From positions 1-10,347 of the forward strand of contig JAUCNG010408360.1 of the NCBI GenBank assembly GCA_032353305.1: 10,347 nucleotides of DNA, read 5' to 3'. The notes under the pieces were generated by a model, which saw only the letters and a list, made by a program, of their open reading frames with translations, searched no databases and was not told the origin of the DNA. The position numbers and the translations under genes were made by a program. This document shows positions 7,154 through 10,347 of the stretch, piece by piece; position 1 is the first letter of the stretch; each line of letters opens with the position of its first letter. The DNA is from Cephalothrix spiralis (Eukaryota; Nemertea; Palaeonemertea; Archinemertea; Cephalotrichidae).

Positions 7154-7511
7154 ATATATATGGAGGAAGCAACCAGATGTACTGGTGGGCACCTGACCAA
7201 GGTAAACTGGGCCACCAACCTGATGCTATAGCCAACAACCTGGGAGCCGCCTACCGGCTACTCTTATACATGCAATTTCTTGCATTTATCGAATAGTCTG
7301 TGCATGAAACGTTCGAGAATCATACACACCAAGCCGAGACAATTAAATACGTCGCTATTGTCTTTGATGTTGTATTTATACAACCAGTCTGGGGCACTGG
7401 ATGACAGCCTGTATAGATCAGTTGGCAAGAGAAGTGGATTGAACGGGGTTCGTACACTCGACCATCAGATAATGAGTCTGATGCTCTACCTGCTGAGCTA
7501 ACCGGGCGGTG
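7154..7511 (-). mobile_element. Candidate tRNA-derived SINE (about 358 bp)
   Basis: On the minus strand the element starts with a tRNA-like head (7507-7435), continues with a non-coding body that becomes GC-rich between 7260 and 7162, and ends with an (AT)4 tail at 7161-7154. The 7-base sequence ttgcact flanks it on both sides, at 7147-7153 and 7512-7518, as a target-site duplication would. Head, body, simple-repeat tail and flanking direct repeats are the expected SINE layout, and the length is typical. SINEs are transcribed by RNA polymerase III and moved by the reverse transcriptase of a partner LINE; none is present here. The flanking repeat is short and could be chance, and I cannot name the family. 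A lone tRNA pseudogene is the alternative. Confidence 0.45.
7435..7507 (-). pseudogene. tRNA-Met(CAT)-like sequence, decayed 3' half
   Basis: Read on the minus strand, this has GCCCGGT as the acceptor 5' side, a perfect D stem GCTC/GAGC, an A-box TAGCTCAGCAGG and a perfect anticodon stem TCAGA/TCTGA around the loop CTCATTA, anticodon CAT. The anticodon arm closely resembles elongator tRNA-Met. The T arm is poor (TACGAAC in place of TTCRANY, with two mismatched stem pairs), and the 3' acceptor side TCAATCC pairs at only two positions with the 5' side. It cannot form a working tRNA. It is better read as the head of a SINE or as a pseudogene. Confidence 0.6.
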
Positions 7512-7518
7512 TTGCACT

Positions 7519-8647
7519 CCGTGAGTTTTTACTAAATAACTTTATTATACAGTTATTGTACAATTTTTGATGTGCATTTAATACAATGCAGTTATTTTAC
7601 GAGGCGCGAGGTTTTTGTACAATAAATTTTAATATTTGATCGTATTTGTTTAATAATATTATTTATTGTATCTTATGCTGTAATAAGTGTACTACAATAC
7701 TGCGCCTACGGATATATTATACGTATAGCAGTTGTTCAACAGCTATAAATCCACTATAAACATAAGCATATTTTATTATTTTATAATGCAATTAGCAAAT
7801 GTACAAATGTATAATAAAATGTCATTTCAGGAAACATATTGGATGTGCATAATGATTTTAATTAGTAGTTTATTGACTAAGACGCAGTATAATATCATTA
7901 ATTTCACGCAAAACCCATAAATAAGTAGTGAACTTGACGCGAACTTAGGGTAGCAGAAAACCAAGTCATAAAAACTTACAAATAGAGGGGCGAAAGGAAC
8001 ATGATGTGTTAATGAAGGAGTGGGTAAAAGGGTGAATTCAACCAAAATTGCAATTTGAAGGACATAAAAGTCTTAATGTGTGTAATAACCAATATGACAG
8101 GAAAAAGTAATGACTGATCTCATAATTGAAAATGGCACATGCAATTAGAAATATTATGAGAGAAAGTGGAGTAACTGTTCGGTTTATTTAGGTGCATATT
8201 GTAGATGTTGCTAATAATCTAGGTTACAGAGAGGGACTTGGACTCCGACATGTACAATTCAATATATTTTATAAAACAAGCTGAGTTTTTTAAAAATTGC
8301 ATCATATATGACGTCATAAAGGGGCTAAATTTTGATCTCCATATCCTGTTGGGGGTGCACTCAATGGCTATATCAAATGCGCCTAAAATAATTAGTAAAT
8401 GAAAACATATTCGAATTTATGTAGTTATAATGTCATTTGAGGGTATTTTAGCTATAGTTTTTAAGAAAAAACTGCTCAGCGCAAGATGCATCAGCTACAT
8501 CATGACAAAGAAGATAAGCTGCATATCAGCTGCCATGTTTTGAGATACTTTCCGATACCCCTCTCTCAATGCATCTTAATATTTTCAAACATCCTCCATG
8601 TTTGTAAGCCCATTGATGTAATTTAATAATGCGAAAAAATATCCCCT
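7519..8647. other. AT-rich non-coding stretch
   Basis: No gene is supported. Two 62-72-codon frames at 7732-8045 on opposite strands are low-complexity translations of AT-rich DNA. A 7-bp perfect hairpin (caaacat 8586-8592, atgtttg 8598-8604) is the only clear local structure. Confidence 0.5.
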
Positions 8648-8736
8648 GAAATTTGTTACCTTGGTCAAGTTTTTACCTTAAAAATGAATTGCGCATTCGC
8701 AAATGATCAAAATAAACTTTTTAGGTAACAAATTTC
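8648..8736. repeat. Short fold-back element
   Basis: A perfect 14-bp inverted repeat (gaaatttgttacct at 8648-8661 and its reverse complement at 8723-8736) encloses 61 bases. Near the centre is a second hairpin, ttgcg/cgcaa at 8689-8702. A-rich stretches lie outside both arms. It looks like a small, decayed MITE or fold-back sequence; no target duplication is clear. Confidence 0.45.
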
Positions 8737-9428
8737 CCAAGGTAATAACAAAAAAAAACGCAATAGAACCCAGTTGTACTGTATATAATGAGAGGAATAA
8801 CTTCACAAATAAATGTATACAACATGTATACATTTTGAGACCATGATATGGAAGACCTATTTATTCGAGAATATCCATTACAGCTAATGAACAAAGGCAG
8901 TTTCTTTTATATTCAGGGAATAATTCATATCATTCTCATTCTGATAATAGAATATATCAATAAATTATCATCAAACAGTCTATTAATTGCCAAAGAAATC
9001 TGGTAAAGTCCCCTTCCTATAGCTTTAAGCTAGTAGGCGATAAGACGCTTCCTGAGTAGCTCCGGAAACATTAAGTCCTCATGCCAGATACACAAAGGCT
9101 AGAAGATGAGGGAAATGTAAATGAAAATGATTTTTTTTTGTAGAAAAGACAAATCGGTTTTCTAAGTGATATCATCAGCTGTAGATACATTATATCACTA
9201 ATGTATATAGATCTATATACAGTATAGACAACATTGTACACATTGTGATATATATCTACGTGTTTTTTACAATCTCCATTATTTGTATGTAGCAAATGTA
9301 GTGTGATTTAGATGGGGAAGACCATTGTGTAGGGGTATGATATACCTACAATCCTACATGTATATTTCTGAGCGATAGGTAAAGGATAGAAACATTTCCA
9401 AGATGCCTTTAAGTCTTTTACATCAGTA
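8737..9428. other. AT-rich non-coding stretch with two perfect palindromes
   Basis: No gene is seen. An 11-bp hairpin with a 3-base loop lies at 8811-8835. A 20-bp perfect palindrome centred on agatct lies at 9202-9221. Both are TA-rich and could extrude as cruciforms or simply reflect composition. The 74-codon minus-strand frame at 9071-9295 has no recognisable feature. Confidence 0.45.
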
Positions 9429-9661
9429 CAGTAAGATGCTATTGCAAAAAAGGGTCATCTGCAATTTGGCACCTTGCAGTGCAAAACATAACCTCTCGCA
9501 GTTTCTCGGAATATCTCGCGAGCAAAAAAACACCGTAATTGTCATTTTAGCATCTTAGATGTGCAACTTCTTACCTTGGTGATACGTCCGCGAAAATCGC
9601 GCGAGAAACCGCGAGAGATGACCTGTTGCGTGCAATCCTTTTTCGCTACAGCTTTCTACTG
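9429..9661. mobile_element. MITE with long inverted repeats and TA target duplication (Tc1/mariner-like)
   Basis: The element is 233 bp, with ends CAGT...ACTG and TA on both sides (9427-9428 and 9662-9663). The terminal inverted repeats pair cagtaagatgctattgcaaa at the left with the complement of the right end, at moderate identity. After an insertion of about 22 bases in the left arm the match resumes over ttgca...ctctcgc and gtttctcg, so each arm reaches about 80-95 bases. The short centre has no coding capacity. CAGT ends with a TA target duplication are typical of Tc1/mariner elements, so mobilisation in trans by such a transposase is a fair inference. Arm divergence marks it as old. The arms are rich in CpG (ctcgcgag, cgcgcgag). 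Confidence 0.65.
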
Positions 9662-9700
9662 TATGCCTACTGTAAACTTCACCCTCAAAGTATCGAAACT

Positions 9701-9720
9701 CCCCTTGACTGGTCAAGGGG
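9701..9720. repeat. Perfect 9-bp hairpin with 2-base loop
   Basis: The arms ccccttgac and gtcaagggg are exact complements. A second small inverted pair (cttgat 9727-9732, atcaag 9742-9747) follows. Both lie just outside the right end of the MITE. Function is unknown. Confidence 0.5.
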
Positions 9721-9744
9721 CACCCCCTTGATTTCTCTCATATC

Positions 9745-9788
9745 AAGTTCATTTCCGCACTCGTTAAAGTTCGCTTCTGCATTCGTGA
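9745..9788 (+). repeat. Two tandem 22-bp units, imperfect
   Basis: The units at 9745-9766 and 9767-9788 agree at 17 of 22 positions, sharing aagttc, tt, gca and tcgt at the same offsets. This is a small diverged tandem duplication with no known role. Confidence 0.5.
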
Positions 9789-10347
9789 TTAAGTGTATCC
9801 CCTGACCTTGAAATATGTACGAAAATATCGATCAGCTTTAAGATTCCACCGGGGTCCCACTGCGGCCCTTGGGAAGCACTTATAGCAGATGTAGTTGGCA
9901 TGAATTCCTTGGAATTTCCTTGGTGCTTGTTCTGGAGAACACTGCGTTACTATACTATAGTGTGTATAGTCGTGATTTGCAAATTCAGTAATGTTGCCAG
10001 ACTGCACACATATTTAGAATCGTTTGGTAAATTTGTGAGGTATTTCCCCCTGAAATGCCGCCGAAACCGGCTTCGTACTGCCCAATGGGATTTTTTCCAT
10101 GCTGGTCTGAAACACACCAGACCTTTAGTCGCCGGTCCAGAAAGATTGGACCACTGTCCAATGAACGTAGATTCGTAACATACATACAGTATTAGATCAT
10201 GTGATATATGGATCCTTTGGCTAAGGCACTACAAATTAAACTTATTGTTTATATTTCTTATCTCTATTTCCCTAGCGCTAAAAGCGTGAACTGCATGCTA
10301 TCATCCCTAATCGCTGGTTCTTTACTGTATTCATGCTGCGGAATGAT
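9789..10347. other. Mixed-composition stretch without a supported gene
   Basis: Three overlapping frames of 66-92 codons on both strands (9789-10185) have no motif I recognise, and none is clearly better than the others. The block at 10050-10165 is GC-richer and contains two small hairpins: ggtctg with cagacc, and ggtcca with tggacc, between about 10102 and 10153. It could be an exon edge or a repeat fragment; I cannot tell which. Confidence 0.4.

Noticed and set aside
7090-7299. Open plus-strand stretch with coding-like composition over 7162-7297 and a donor-like AAGGTAAAC at 7199-7207
   Set aside because: It falls in the GC-rich body of the SINE candidate on the opposite strand, lacks a start codon and an acceptor, and resembles no protein I know.
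7197-9579. The 9-mer TTACCTTGG occurring four times (7197-7205 minus, 8656-8664 plus, 8737-8745 minus, 9571-9579 plus)
   Set aside because: The sites share no flanking sequence, one lies in an arm of the 8648-8736 fold-back and another just outside it, and a few repeated 9-mers are expected in a 10-kb window.
9900-10178. 92-codon plus-strand frame and overlapping minus-strand frames
   Set aside because: Frames of similar length on both strands, none with a domain or a start context that stands out. They could be chance openings in a GC-richer stretch.
1-10347. CRISPR array, bacterial operon, phage or plasmid features
   Set aside because: No regularly spaced repeats, no ribosome binding sites and no dense coding. 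The composition, the kinase and the tRNA-derived and TA-flanked elements indicate animal nuclear DNA.

Overview
The window looks like nuclear DNA of an invertebrate animal. It is AT-rich and mostly non-coding. It holds one eukaryotic-type protein kinase gene, a tRNA-derived SINE candidate, a MITE with TA flanks and several old fold-back repeats. Nothing looks bacterial: there is no operon layout, no ribosome binding site series and no dense coding. A mollusc, perhaps a bivalve, is my best guess from the base composition and the large ankyrin protein. That placement is inference and rests on no diagnostic gene.

The only gene I can support is on the minus strand, 5778 down to 2446. It is a 1110-residue reading frame with no visible introns. 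The protein carries about 16 clear ankyrin repeats, then a few decayed ankyrin-like repeats, a linker of about 120 residues that I do not recognise, and a complete Ser/Thr-type (TKL-like) kinase domain at the C-terminus. The middle of the ankyrin stack is built from four copies of a 198-bp (66-residue, two-repeat) unit. This shows recent growth by duplication of pairs of repeats.

Layout. 1-140: a fragment with a Pol III A-box-like motif on the minus strand. 440-889: a fold-back pair of repeat arms. 665-808 and 1337-1473: two direct copies of a ~140-bp repeat, the first abutting the right fold-back arm. 1680-1860: a GC-richer, hairpin-rich block of unknown nature. 2172-2246: a hairpin downstream of the kinase gene's stop codon, possibly in its 3' UTR. 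2446-5778: the ankyrin-kinase gene. 5779-7153: AT-rich DNA without a convincing gene. 7154-7511: a candidate SINE with a tRNA-Met-like head, on the minus strand. 7512-9428: non-coding, with small fold-backs. 9429-9661: a MITE with TA flanks. 9662-10347: non-coding, with a hairpin and a short tandem repeat.

The protein is probably intracellular and signals through phosphorylation, with the ankyrin stack choosing partners. Most other open frames are short, lie opposite the kinase gene or in AT-rich DNA, and show no recognisable domain.
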